A stretch of DNA of 5,825 nucleotides from Bacteroidota bacterium (lineage in GTDB: Bacteria; Bacteroidota; Bacteroidia; Chitinophagales; UBA10324): contig DMRR01000004.1 of the NCBI GenBank assembly GCA_003455275.1, forward strand, positions 1 to 5,825. Reading direction: 5' to 3'. Of the stretch, positions 1 to 5,398 are shown piece by piece. Within the stretch, counting starts at the first letter, position 1. Each line of letters opens with the position of its first letter. Under the pieces are notes generated by a model. The model ran no database searches. It was not told the origin of the DNA and saw nothing but the letters and a program-made list of their open reading frames with translations. Made by a program: the position numbers and the translations under genes.

Positions 1-531
1 TCAGTTGAAGTAAGTGCATCAGAAAATCAGATTGAAAAGATAATGGTGAAAAAAAATGGAGAAGCAATCAGCATTTATTCCAAAAGATGCCTCGGAGATA
101 ATCCGAACATTACTGTAACGGTGATTATGCCTGAGCTTAATTCGCTTTCCGTTTCAGGCGAAGGCATAATAGATGTACCGGATTCTTTTAAATGCACAGC
201 AGTGGACTTAAATGTGAGTGGGAGCGGAGATATTCTTTCCCATATAATTTCACAAACCATGAATTCATCCATTACCGGCAGCGGTTCAATCGTTGTCAAT
301 GGTTCATCTGAAAGTTTGGATATTGCGATTGCAGGTTCAGGAGATTTTCATGGATTTGGATGCGCAGCTAATTCTTGCGCGGTAAATATCAGCGGCTCTG
401 GCAGTGCAGAAGTAAATGTATATAATGATCTATCAGTGGATATAAGTGGCAGTGGCGATGTTTATTATCTGAGCCATCCAAATCTTCAGGTGAACATCAG
501 CGGAACAGGAAAAGTGATTGATAGTAATTAA
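1..531 (+). CDS. DUF2807 (head GIN domain) beta-repeat protein, 5' end missing
   Basis: The reading frame is open from base 1 to a TAA at 529-531, giving 176 residues of a protein whose N-terminus and any signal peptide lie outside the window. An internal ATG at 43 exists, but the frame continues upstream with sensible protein, so it is not the likely start. The sequence carries seven glycine-rich turns of the type SGSG (variants SGEG, TGSG, AGSG, SGTG) near window residues 52, 73, 92, 111, 131, 149 and 167, so spaced 18-21 residues. Each is followed by a short alternating hydrophobic strand. This is the hallmark of DUF2807, the putative auto-transporter adhesin/head GIN domain, which is thought to form a right-handed beta-solenoid and is common in exported proteins of Bacteroidota. 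The closing pattern (SGSGDVYY, then SGTGKVI) matches the usual C-terminus of the family, so the 3' end looks complete. The molecular role is unknown; adhesion is only a family label. Confidence 0.85.
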   Translation, partial: SVEVSASENQIEKIMVKKNGEAISIYSKRCLGDNPNITVTVIMPELNSLSVSGEGIIDVPDSFKCTAVDLNVSGSGDILSHIISQTMNSSITGSGSIVVNGSSESLDIAIAGSGDFHGFGCAANSCAVNISGSGSAEVNVYNDLSVDISGSGDVYYLSHPNLQVNISGTGKVIDSN

Positions 532-538
532 GAATTAT

Positions 539-1000
539 TTATTCTTCTATCTCTACGCCATCAGCCTTAAAGCTGACTTCGATTTTTGGTTCAATAATAT
601 TGTGAATCGAATCCTGTGTCCAGCCATTATCCCTGCCTTCCTGCCTCAGCTCATCTACTGTAGTAGTATCCAGATATGAATAGCCATGAACAAAAACATT
701 TTTTCCTTCAATGTCTCTTGGCACAAAAAATTTTTTATCCCAATCTACATATAAGCCATTTCCATTTCCTGATTCCAATCTAAACCAACAACCTTCACCC
801 TTACAAACTTTTAATATTTTTCCTTTTACAGTTATGTCTTTCGAAGGAGATTGGGAAATTAATGTAGGAATATCTACAGCACTAGTCTTGTCAATTTCTA
901 CTCCGAAAATATTTTTCTTTTGAAACTGACAAGAAAAAATAAAAGTCAGAACAATAAGGGTGATTGCAGCAGGTGAATTTTTTTGGTTGTAAAATTTCAT
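539..1000 (-). CDS. DUF4920 domain lipoprotein
   Basis: This is a 153-residue protein with an ATG start at 1000. The N-terminus has a hydrophobic stretch at about residues 11-23 ending in FIFSC, with Cys24 as the probable lipidated cysteine; the lipobox is loose, as is common in Bacteroidota. The mature part carries the DUF4920 signature: VKGKILKVCKGEGCWFRL at residues 58-75, with the cysteine pair Cys66/Cys71, then FFVPRDIEGK at 91-100 and VxGYSYLDTTTVDELRQ after it. DUF4920 proteins are small exported proteins with an OB-like beta-barrel look; their function is not established. The conserved cysteine pair could bind metal or form a disulfide, which is inference. The gene lies 11 bases behind the unrecognised secreted protein at 1012-1620 on the same strand, so the two are probably co-transcribed. 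Its stop is 7 bases from the stop of the convergent DUF2807 gene. Confidence 0.82.
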   Translation of the reverse strand: MKFYNQKNSPAAITLIVLTFIFSCQFQKKNIFGVEIDKTSAVDIPTLISQSPSKDITVKGKILKVCKGEGCWFRLESGNGNGLYVDWDKKFFVPRDIEGKNVFVHGYSYLDTTTVDELRQEGRDNGWTQDSIHNIIEPKIEVSFKADGVEIEE

Positions 1001-1011
1001 ATATCAGTTTT

Positions 1012-1620
1012 TTATTGACCAAGAATTGCTAATGCCTTCGACCAGTCTAATTTATATGCAGCCGCAGTAAATGCATCTGAGTCTTTAAATCCGTCACCTG
1101 AAATAATGAGAAAAGTGGTTCCAGCTGCTATCTGAATATCGCCTGAAGCCGATTCAAGATCCCAGGTCATTAAAGCTTTTCTTTCATTGATGTAAATTAT
1201 TTTTTGAACCTGCTCCGGATTATTTTCCGGAGTCCATGAATCAATTGCGGTTTTGATGTTGGTGGCAGCGGCAGTGTTGCTGACAATATTTAATAGCAGT
1301 GTAGAATTGTCATTACCTAAATACTCCCGCGAAACATTTACACTCGCACAAGGCAGATCGCCACCCGGCACTCCATTCATATCTGACTCAAGATCGGCTG
1401 AAAGATCTCCGGCGGTTTTGGGTAAGGCATCTAACACTTGTTGGCCAATCTGATTGTTAATCTCGGTTACCGCGCTTTGCAATGATTTCTGCGCGTCTAA
1501 TAATTTTTTTTGATTGTATTGTTCAGTTGCATTCTTCAGCGATAACTGAACAGCATCCTGGGCAAAAAGATTTTGTGAGAAAACAAAAACTGAAACAAAA
1601 ATTATGATTACTGGTTTCAT
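1012..1620 (-). CDS. Secreted protein of unknown function with N-terminal helical segment
   Basis: I do not recognise this 202-residue protein. I start it at the ATG at 1620, which gives a clean Sec signal peptide (MKPVIIIF... to about NLFA, cleavage near residue 20). A TTG seven codons upstream at 1641 would also be in frame but only adds charged residues before the signal. The mature protein begins with a helical, Gln/Lys/Ala-rich stretch (about residues 22-60) with a TPR-like flavour (NATEQYNQKKLLDAQKSL). Next comes a Gly/Asp/Pro loop (GVPGGDLPC), then an alpha/beta domain with strand patterns around LLLNIVSN, KIIYINERKALMTWD and TTFLIISGDGF, ending in AAYKLDWSKALAIL. There is no lipobox and no transmembrane segment beyond the signal, so the product is probably periplasmic. 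It is the first gene of a likely two-gene unit with the DUF4920 lipoprotein. The coding region contains a 7-bp perfect inverted repeat at 1213-1232, probably incidental. Confidence 0.75.
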   Translation of the reverse strand: MKPVIIIFVSVFVFSQNLFAQDAVQLSLKNATEQYNQKKLLDAQKSLQSAVTEINNQIGQQVLDALPKTAGDLSADLESDMNGVPGGDLPCASVNVSREYLGNDNSTLLLNIVSNTAAATNIKTAIDSWTPENNPEQVQKIIYINERKALMTWDLESASGDIQIAAGTTFLIISGDGFKDSDAFTAAAYKLDWSKALAILGQ

Positions 1621-1749
1621 GCGGGTTATTAATTTTTCCAAAAGAAAACTTTGCTTTTCAAAGTGTAAAAAAATCTAACTGACATTTTACAGTCTCAGTG
1701 ACTTTAAACTGAACGATTATTTTAGCGCCCTTAAAAAATTATTGAACAA
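1621..1749. promoter_or_regulatory. Divergent intergenic region with candidate promoters for the 1012-1620 gene and yebC
   Basis: This 129-base AT-rich gap separates two divergently transcribed genes and must hold both promoters. The Bacteroidota housekeeping -7 element is TAnnTTTG. On the plus strand TATTTTAG at 1718-1725 matches five of its six fixed bases and would start transcription around 1731, leaving a leader of about 20 bases before yebC. On the minus strand TACACTTTG (1667 down to 1659) has both half-motifs but three rather than two spacer bases; it would give a leader of about 30 bases for the secreted-protein gene. No good -33 TTTG was found for either. Both assignments are tentative. 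Confidence 0.3.
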
Positions 1750-2460
1750 ATGGGAAGAATATTTCAAACTCGTAAGGCAACCATTTTCGCCCGCAATGAC
1801 AGGGTTTCAAAGGCGTTTACCAAAATAGGAAAAGAGATAGCTATTGCCGTGAAACTGGGCGGCGGAAACCCGGAGAGTAATCCGAGATTAAGAACCGCGA
1901 TGCAAAATGCAAAGGGCGTAAGTATGCCAAAGGATAAAGTTGAAGCAGCAATCAAGCGGGCCACTAACAAAGAGGAAAAAAGCCTTGAAGAATCAGTGTA
2001 CGAAGGATATGCCCCACATGGTGTTGCCTTAATGATTGAATGTGCTACCGATAATCCGACAAGGACAATTGCCAATCTGCGATTGATCATGAGTAAGGGT
2101 AACGGAAGCATTGGCTCACAAGGTTCTGTTGGATTTATTTTCGATAGGAAAGGAGTTTTTAAACTGGATAAAACAAAAGTGAATCTTGAAGAAGTGGAAC
2201 TTGACCTGATTGATCTGGGTGCTGAGGATATACAGACCGATGACGAAAATATTATCATCACTACTGCATTCTCTGATTTTGGAAAAATGCAAAAAGGATT
2301 GGAAGAAAAAAATATAGAAGCACGGAGCTCCGAGCTTCAGCGAATTCCGAATAATTATAAAGAGGGATTAAGCGATGCTGACGAAGAAGATGTGGCCAAG
2401 CTCATTGAGGCGCTCGAAGATGATGATGATGTGCAGAATGTGTTTCACAATCTGAAATAA
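1750..2460 (+). CDS. yebC: YebC/PmpR/TACO1 family protein
   Basis: This is a full-length 236-residue member of the YebC/TACO1 family. The N-terminus is the Bacteroidota version (MGRIFQTRKATIFARNDRVS) rather than the MAGHSKW form. It is followed by the family core: FTKIGKEIAIAVKLGGGNPESNPRLR (23-48), AKGVSMPKDKVEAAIKRA (54-71), YEGYAPHGVALMIECATDNPTRT (84-106) and GSQGSVGFIFDRKGVF (122-137). The C-terminus has the usual acidic end (ALEDDDDVQNVFHNL). The family was long annotated as DNA-binding transcriptional regulators; more recent work on TACO1 and bacterial YebC points to a role on the ribosome in relieving stalling, for example at proline-rich stretches. The sequence cannot say which applies here. 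The ATG at 1750 is the only start that gives the conserved MGR N-terminus. The gene is monocistronic in this window and its stop is 2 bases from that of the convergent DUF6265 gene. Confidence 0.95.
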   Translation: MGRIFQTRKATIFARNDRVSKAFTKIGKEIAIAVKLGGGNPESNPRLRTAMQNAKGVSMPKDKVEAAIKRATNKEEKSLEESVYEGYAPHGVALMIECATDNPTRTIANLRLIMSKGNGSIGSQGSVGFIFDRKGVFKLDKTKVNLEEVELDLIDLGAEDIQTDDENIIITTAFSDFGKMQKGLEEKNIEARSSELQRIPNNYKEGLSDADEEDVAKLIEALEDDDDVQNVFHNLK

Positions 2461-2462
2461 GA

Positions 2463-2933
2463 TTATCCTTTTGCTTTCTTCATTGGAAATTCTTCTGACT
2501 TGAATTTTCCATTTCTGATTCCTTCAATCTTAGCAAGAAGTTGTTGATCAGTTTCTAATGTGTAAATGATTCGTTGAGGATAGTCGTGCCAGATATTTTC
2601 AGCAGTGAATGAATTCTTTTTCCAAAACACAATCCGGAACTCTACGGTATCAATTTCATTCTGATCTCTCAATGATGGAACATAATATGCGGCGCCGTTT
2701 CTGATTTTTAATTCAATTGTTTCTGAAATTGTTTTTTTTCCTTTCGGACTTAAAATATATGATGTGGCAGAAAGTGTGCTGTCATCTGAAAAAACCCAGT
2801 CTTCGTGCAATGAATTTTTTCCGATTTGGATTTCCCAGTTTCCAATTATCCAATCAAACTGATGAATTGAAATTTGTTGAGAAAAACTTTGAAAAGAAAT
2901 CAGGATAAATAAAAGAGGGGCTAATCTTTTCAT
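2463..2933 (-). CDS. Secreted DUF6265-like (calycin-type) protein
   Basis: This 156-residue protein has an ATG start at 2933 and a Sec signal peptide (MKRLAPLLFILISFQSFSQ, cleavage near residue 19). The mature part shows the DUF6265 layout: FDWIIGNWE at 26-34, EDW at 44-46, a central set of beta strands with SETIELKI at 70-77, then ENIWHDYPQRIIYTL at 112-126 and LLAKIEGIRNGK at 132-143. The GxW near the N-terminus and the single small beta-rich domain suggest a lipocalin-like barrel that may hold a small hydrophobic ligand; that is an inference from the fold type and no ligand is known. The length is normal for the family. The gene is transcribed alone; upstream, TAAATTTTG (2962 down to 2954) is a possible but imperfect -7 element. 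The 3' end abuts yebC, so transcripts of the two genes probably overlap. Confidence 0.8.
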   Translation of the reverse strand: MKRLAPLLFILISFQSFSQQISIHQFDWIIGNWEIQIGKNSLHEDWVFSDDSTLSATSYILSPKGKKTISETIELKIRNGAAYYVPSLRDQNEIDTVEFRIVFWKKNSFTAENIWHDYPQRIIYTLETDQQLLAKIEGIRNGKFKSEEFPMKKAKG

Positions 2934-3020
2934 TTATGATCGTAATAGTAATTCAAAATTTATTTTAATGAATGCTATCGAACACTCTATTTCATTTCAA
3001 TACTATAAATTGAGAATGAT

Positions 3021-3053
3021 ATAAAATAAAACAGACTCATTTCTGAGTCTGTT
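3021..3053 (-). terminator. Intrinsic terminator of the His-rich lipoprotein gene
   Basis: A perfect 10-bp inverted repeat (AACAGACTCA at 3030-3039, TGAGTCTGTT at 3044-3053) encloses a 4-base loop. Read on the minus strand, the stem is followed by a T-rich run (TTATTTTAT, 3029 to 3021), as expected of a rho-independent terminator. It lies 39 bases after the stop of the gene ending at 3093. On the plus strand the stem is followed by A residues, so it would not act as a terminator in that direction. Confidence 0.85.
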
Positions 3054-3092
3054 AAAAAACAAATTAAATGAAAGTACTAAAGAACGAAATCG

Positions 3093-3617
3093 TTATCGAA
3101 CAGTTGTAGGGTTGACAACGGTAAGCTGGATGTTGTAAATAGTTTTGTTTATAGCATGTTGATCATCTTTATCATGATCATGCTCACCCATTTCTCCATG
3201 GTGGTGCCCGTCATGATGAAATTCGCCATCGGCATTATTATGATCATTGTGATGATTGCAGCCATTGTGTTCGCTGTCATTTTCATTATCGTCGATTGTT
3301 ATCTGAATTGACTCCTGACCAACAAAACCTGAAGCAGAAGCGTAGCTGTAATTAATGGTAACAGGCTTCTCATTCGGGGATGATGAAGGAGACGAAATTT
3401 TTTCAGTTTCGCTTTTGGAAAAATTATTTGCTTGTTTGGTAATTGTCACGGATTGATTATCAGAAAAATCACCAAGATTTACGGAATAAGTTTCACCACT
3501 CCGGATGGTAGCGCTAATATTTTTGTAAGTGGTGGTTCCTGTTAACTGTTGTTTTTGGCAAGAAGCAAATGCAAGCACAATAAGAAATGCAGCAACTGAA
3601 AAAATTTTTGTTTTCAT
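3093..3617 (-). CDS. Lipoprotein with histidine-rich loop, possible metal binding
   Basis: This is a 174-residue lipoprotein: the signal MKTKIFSVAAFLIVLAFASC places the lipidated Cys at residue 20. The mature part is beta-rich. The pattern YSYASASGFVGQESIQITI (90-108), ending with IYNIQLTVV (160-168), resembles the last strands of bacterial Ig/cadherin-like domains (GFxGxDxFxYxV...TVxITV). Between those strands is an insertion, residues 111-155, with 12 histidines (117, 122, 123, 126, 134, 135, 138-140, 146, 148, 154), many Asp/Glu/Asn and one Cys (120). Such a stretch could bind Zn, Ni, Cu or Co. The Ig-like fold is inferred from pattern only, and metal binding is inferred from composition. 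The gene stands alone, with a good -7 promoter element upstream and an intrinsic terminator downstream, so it is likely expressed as its own transcript. No metal transporter or regulator gene lies beside it in this window. Confidence 0.8.
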   Translation of the reverse strand: MKTKIFSVAAFLIVLAFASCQKQQLTGTTTYKNISATIRSGETYSVNLGDFSDNQSVTITKQANNFSKSETEKISSPSSSPNEKPVTINYSYASASGFVGQESIQITIDDNENDSEHNGCNHHNDHNNADGEFHHDGHHHGEMGEHDHDKDDQHAINKTIYNIQLTVVNPTTVR

Positions 3618-3638
3618 TTTAAAATTTAATTAGTGATT

Positions 3639-3646
3639 CAAACTTA
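3639..3646 (-). promoter_or_regulatory. Candidate -7 promoter element of the His-rich lipoprotein gene
   Basis: On the minus strand the sequence reads TAAGTTTG, an exact match to the Bacteroidota -7 consensus TAnnTTTG. It lies 21 bases before the ATG at 3617, which would give a leader of about 15 A/T-rich bases. No convincing -33 TTTG was found at the expected distance, so the call rests on the -7 match and position alone. Confidence 0.5.
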
Positions 3647-3725
3647 AATGACTTAACTCAACTTCTTTGAGAATATTTCATCAATGGCATTTCGTTGCGG
3701 CGAATGGGTTGAATGTGTAGGCAGT

Positions 3726-4250
3726 TTAGTGCTGACGAAAAAATTCCCATAACACAATTCCAACAGTAACAGAAATATTGAATGAGTGCTTCGTTCCGAA
3801 CTGCGGAATCTCAATTGCAGAATCTATCATCGGAAGAATTTCTTCGCTCACACCTTTTACTTCATTGCCAAACACCAATGCAATTTTTTCTTCTGCATTG
3901 AAAAAAAATTTCTCCAGCGAAATGCTTTTATCAATCTGTTCAATGGCAATGATTTTATACTCCGCATTTTTTAATTCCTGAATTGCTTCACTCGTTGAAG
4001 GAAAATATTTCCACTCAACAGATTGCTCAGCGCCAAGTGAAGTTTTTAAGAGCTCACGATTTGGTGGTGAGGCAGTGATTCCACAACAAAATATTTTCTC
4101 CACTGCAAATGCATCGGCAGTTCTGAAAACACTGCCTGCATTGTAAGCGCTGCGTACATTGTCGAGCACAATTACAATTTTATTTTTCGTCTTTATTCGA
4201 AAAGTATTTATGCTTTCTCTTCCCAGTTCTTCATTTAAAATTTTTCGCAT
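3726..4250 (-). CDS. SpoU/TrmH-family RNA 2'-O-methyltransferase (SPOUT class)
   Basis: This is a 174-residue SPOUT-class methyltransferase that would transfer a methyl group from S-adenosylmethionine to a ribose 2'-OH of tRNA or rRNA; the target nucleotide cannot be read from the sequence. All three SpoU motifs are present: motif 1 NVRSAYNAGSVFRTADAF (31-48, with Asn31 and Arg43), motif 2 ALVFGNEVKGV (124-134) and motif 3 IEIPQFGTKHSFNISVTVGI (146-165), which forms the trefoil-knot cofactor site. SFNIS replaces the more usual SLNVS, a mild change. It lacks the N-terminal substrate-binding domain of longer family members, as is usual for the short Bacteroidota version. I chose the ATG at 4250 because it gives MRKILNEEL, the typical start of Bacteroidota homologues; a TTG one codon upstream is also possible. 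It follows the GH114-like gene by 25 bases and probably shares its transcript. Confidence 0.92.
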   Translation of the reverse strand: MRKILNEELGRESINTFRIKTKNKIVIVLDNVRSAYNAGSVFRTADAFAVEKIFCCGITASPPNRELLKTSLGAEQSVEWKYFPSTSEAIQELKNAEYKIIAIEQIDKSISLEKFFFNAEEKIALVFGNEVKGVSEEILPMIDSAIEIPQFGTKHSFNISVTVGIVLWEFFRQH

Positions 4251-4275
4251 CAATTTTTTATTTGAAAATATTTTT

Positions 4276-5262
4276 TTAGTTGTTGTGATACAAGCTATAG
4301 TATGCTTCTACATTATCTAAGTAAGTGCCATCGAAACCGGCATCAATAATTTTTTTGATATAGGAATTATTGTTTCCGAAAATGTTGTCTCGCCATTGCT
4401 GGTTCCAGAATTCTACCCACACTTCATCAGGATAGCCATTGTATTTTTTTTTCAGCCACGATGGGTTGTGAACTTTCCAATCGCTCTGCCAGTAGTAGCG
4501 ATATTTTTCTGCAGACCCAATACTGATGTATGAAATCACCAGTCGTTTTCCGCCATTGAGTTTTGTTTTAATTGAATCTACTTCTTGTGCAGTGAAAGAA
4601 GTGTTCGTGTCAGAAAACAAATCAATCAGCACCAAATCAAAATTCGTGTTACGGATGGCCTGAATCATGCTGTGCTTGTTATTACTGTAGTTGTCCGAAC
4701 TAATGAGGTACAAATAATTTTTTACTTGCGAAATCGAATCAATGTCGTTCGCATTTTCATTCACAATTGTGTTTGGAATTTTGAGGTAATCATAATCATC
4801 GGTTTCTCGAACAAACGGAATGAAATGTTCAGCCGTATCACTTGCAACCACTGCAGAAATTTTGGAATTATTATTTACAAACTCTGAAACAAAGCAAGGC
4901 TTCAGTTTCACAAGTTCCTCTAGCATTTGTTTGCGTTCATCATCTGTTTTCAGTTCGCCATTTGAGTTCGTGAAAACTTCTTCGTTTCCAAAGGCATCAA
5001 CTGCATTTAAGTAAGCGACACTAATTCCGGAATTAATATCCGTGTTGTTGAAAGCCAGTTCAACTCCATTCTGCGGAATGATGATGAAATGAGGGTTCTG
5101 TGCCTTTGCATAGTTTGAAATGTCTATTACAAATTGCTGCATTTGTTGTGCTGCTTCATCTGTCTTTTTGTTTTTCCCGCAGGAAGTGATAGCAACAAGC
5201 AAAAGGAAACGAAAGATTGCACTCAGATTTTTAGCAACAATTTCAACTTTCATTTTTGTCAT
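4276..5262 (-). CDS. GH114/TM1410-like lipoprotein, apparently circularly permuted
   Basis: This is a 328-residue lipoprotein (hydrophobic signal, LLLVAITSC, Cys28) related to GH114/TM1410-type putative endo-alpha-1,4-polygalactosaminidases, which are TIM-barrel enzymes acting on galactosamine-containing polysaccharide. Recognisable blocks are MQQFVIDISNYAKAQNPHFIIIPQNG (41-66), VDAFGNEEVF (88-97), HFIPFVRETDDYDYLKIP (146-163), FDLVLIDLF (208-216), ISYISIGSAEKYRYYW (243-258), VWVEFWNQQW (281-290) and GFDGTYLDNVEAY (309-321). In the family as I know it the last four blocks come first and the first three come last, so the order is swapped, with a linker at about 164-182. The SIGEAE motif reads SIGSAE. 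The start may be the ATG at 5262 or, three codons in, at 5253; a -7-like TATCCTTG (5279 to 5272 on the minus strand) would leave a very short leader and slightly favours 5253. Substrate and activity are unproven. It is probably the first gene of an operon with the methyltransferase. Confidence 0.82.
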   Translation of the reverse strand: MTKMKVEIVAKNLSAIFRFLLLVAITSCGKNKKTDEAAQQMQQFVIDISNYAKAQNPHFIIIPQNGVELAFNNTDINSGISVAYLNAVDAFGNEEVFTNSNGELKTDDERKQMLEELVKLKPCFVSEFVNNNSKISAVVASDTAEHFIPFVRETDDYDYLKIPNTIVNENANDIDSISQVKNYLYLISSDNYSNNKHSMIQAIRNTNFDLVLIDLFSDTNTSFTAQEVDSIKTKLNGGKRLVISYISIGSAEKYRYYWQSDWKVHNPSWLKKKYNGYPDEVWVEFWNQQWRDNIFGNNNSYIKKIIDAGFDGTYLDNVEAYYSLYHNN

Positions 5263-5398
5263 AACTCATCACAAGGATAAGATTTTTGAAATGAGGAATT
5301 CAGCTTGGTGATAACTTGTTGATTTCATTTTCATCTTCAAATTTTCAAACTTTCAAATCTCCAAATCGGACTATTTTGCCCACCCAATCCAAACCAAT
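5263..5398. promoter_or_regulatory. Divergent intergenic region between the GH114-like gene and mutS
   Basis: These 136 bases must contain the promoters of both divergent genes. For the minus strand, TATCCTTG (5279 to 5272) matches five of six fixed bases of the TAnnTTTG element. For mutS, TATTTTG at 5372-5378 has the right half-motifs but one spacer base too few, and lies close ahead of the TTG start. No convincing -33 elements were seen for either. The region also holds a short 8-base-period repeat at 5336-5365. No small gene is apparent. Confidence 0.3.
5336..5365. repeat. Four-copy short tandem repeat, period 8 bases
   Basis: TTCAAA begins at 5336, 5344 and 5352, and the one-base variant TCCAAA at 5360, giving four units of the form TTCAAAnn at an exact spacing of 8 bases. 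It lies 34-63 bases before the proposed mutS start and just upstream of the possible mutS -7 element. Runs of this kind occur in AT-rich Bacteroidota intergenic DNA, so it may simply be a small microsatellite. Confidence 0.6.

Noticed and set aside
561..576. Inverted repeat TCAGC / GCTGA after the DUF2807 stop
   Set aside because: Only five base pairs, inside the DUF4920 coding region, with a short T-run several bases away; not convincing as a terminator.
1213..1232. Perfect 7-bp inverted repeat (CTCCGGA / TCCGGAG) with a 6-base loop
   Set aside because: It lies in the middle of the coding region at 1012-1620, has no T-run placed to make a terminator, and is short enough to arise by chance.
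1764..2261. Long open frame on the minus strand opposite yebC
   Set aside because: It is a shadow of the strongly conserved yebC frame; its translation is Ser/Leu-rich with no family resemblance.
3657..3671. Small inverted repeat CTCAA / TTGAG between the methyltransferase and the His-rich lipoprotein gene
   Set aside because: A 5-bp AT-rich stem with no following T-run is too weak to call as a terminator or operator.
4585..4887. 100-codon plus-strand frame inside the GH114-like gene
   Set aside because: It is antisense to well-supported GH114 motifs and has no recognisable features.
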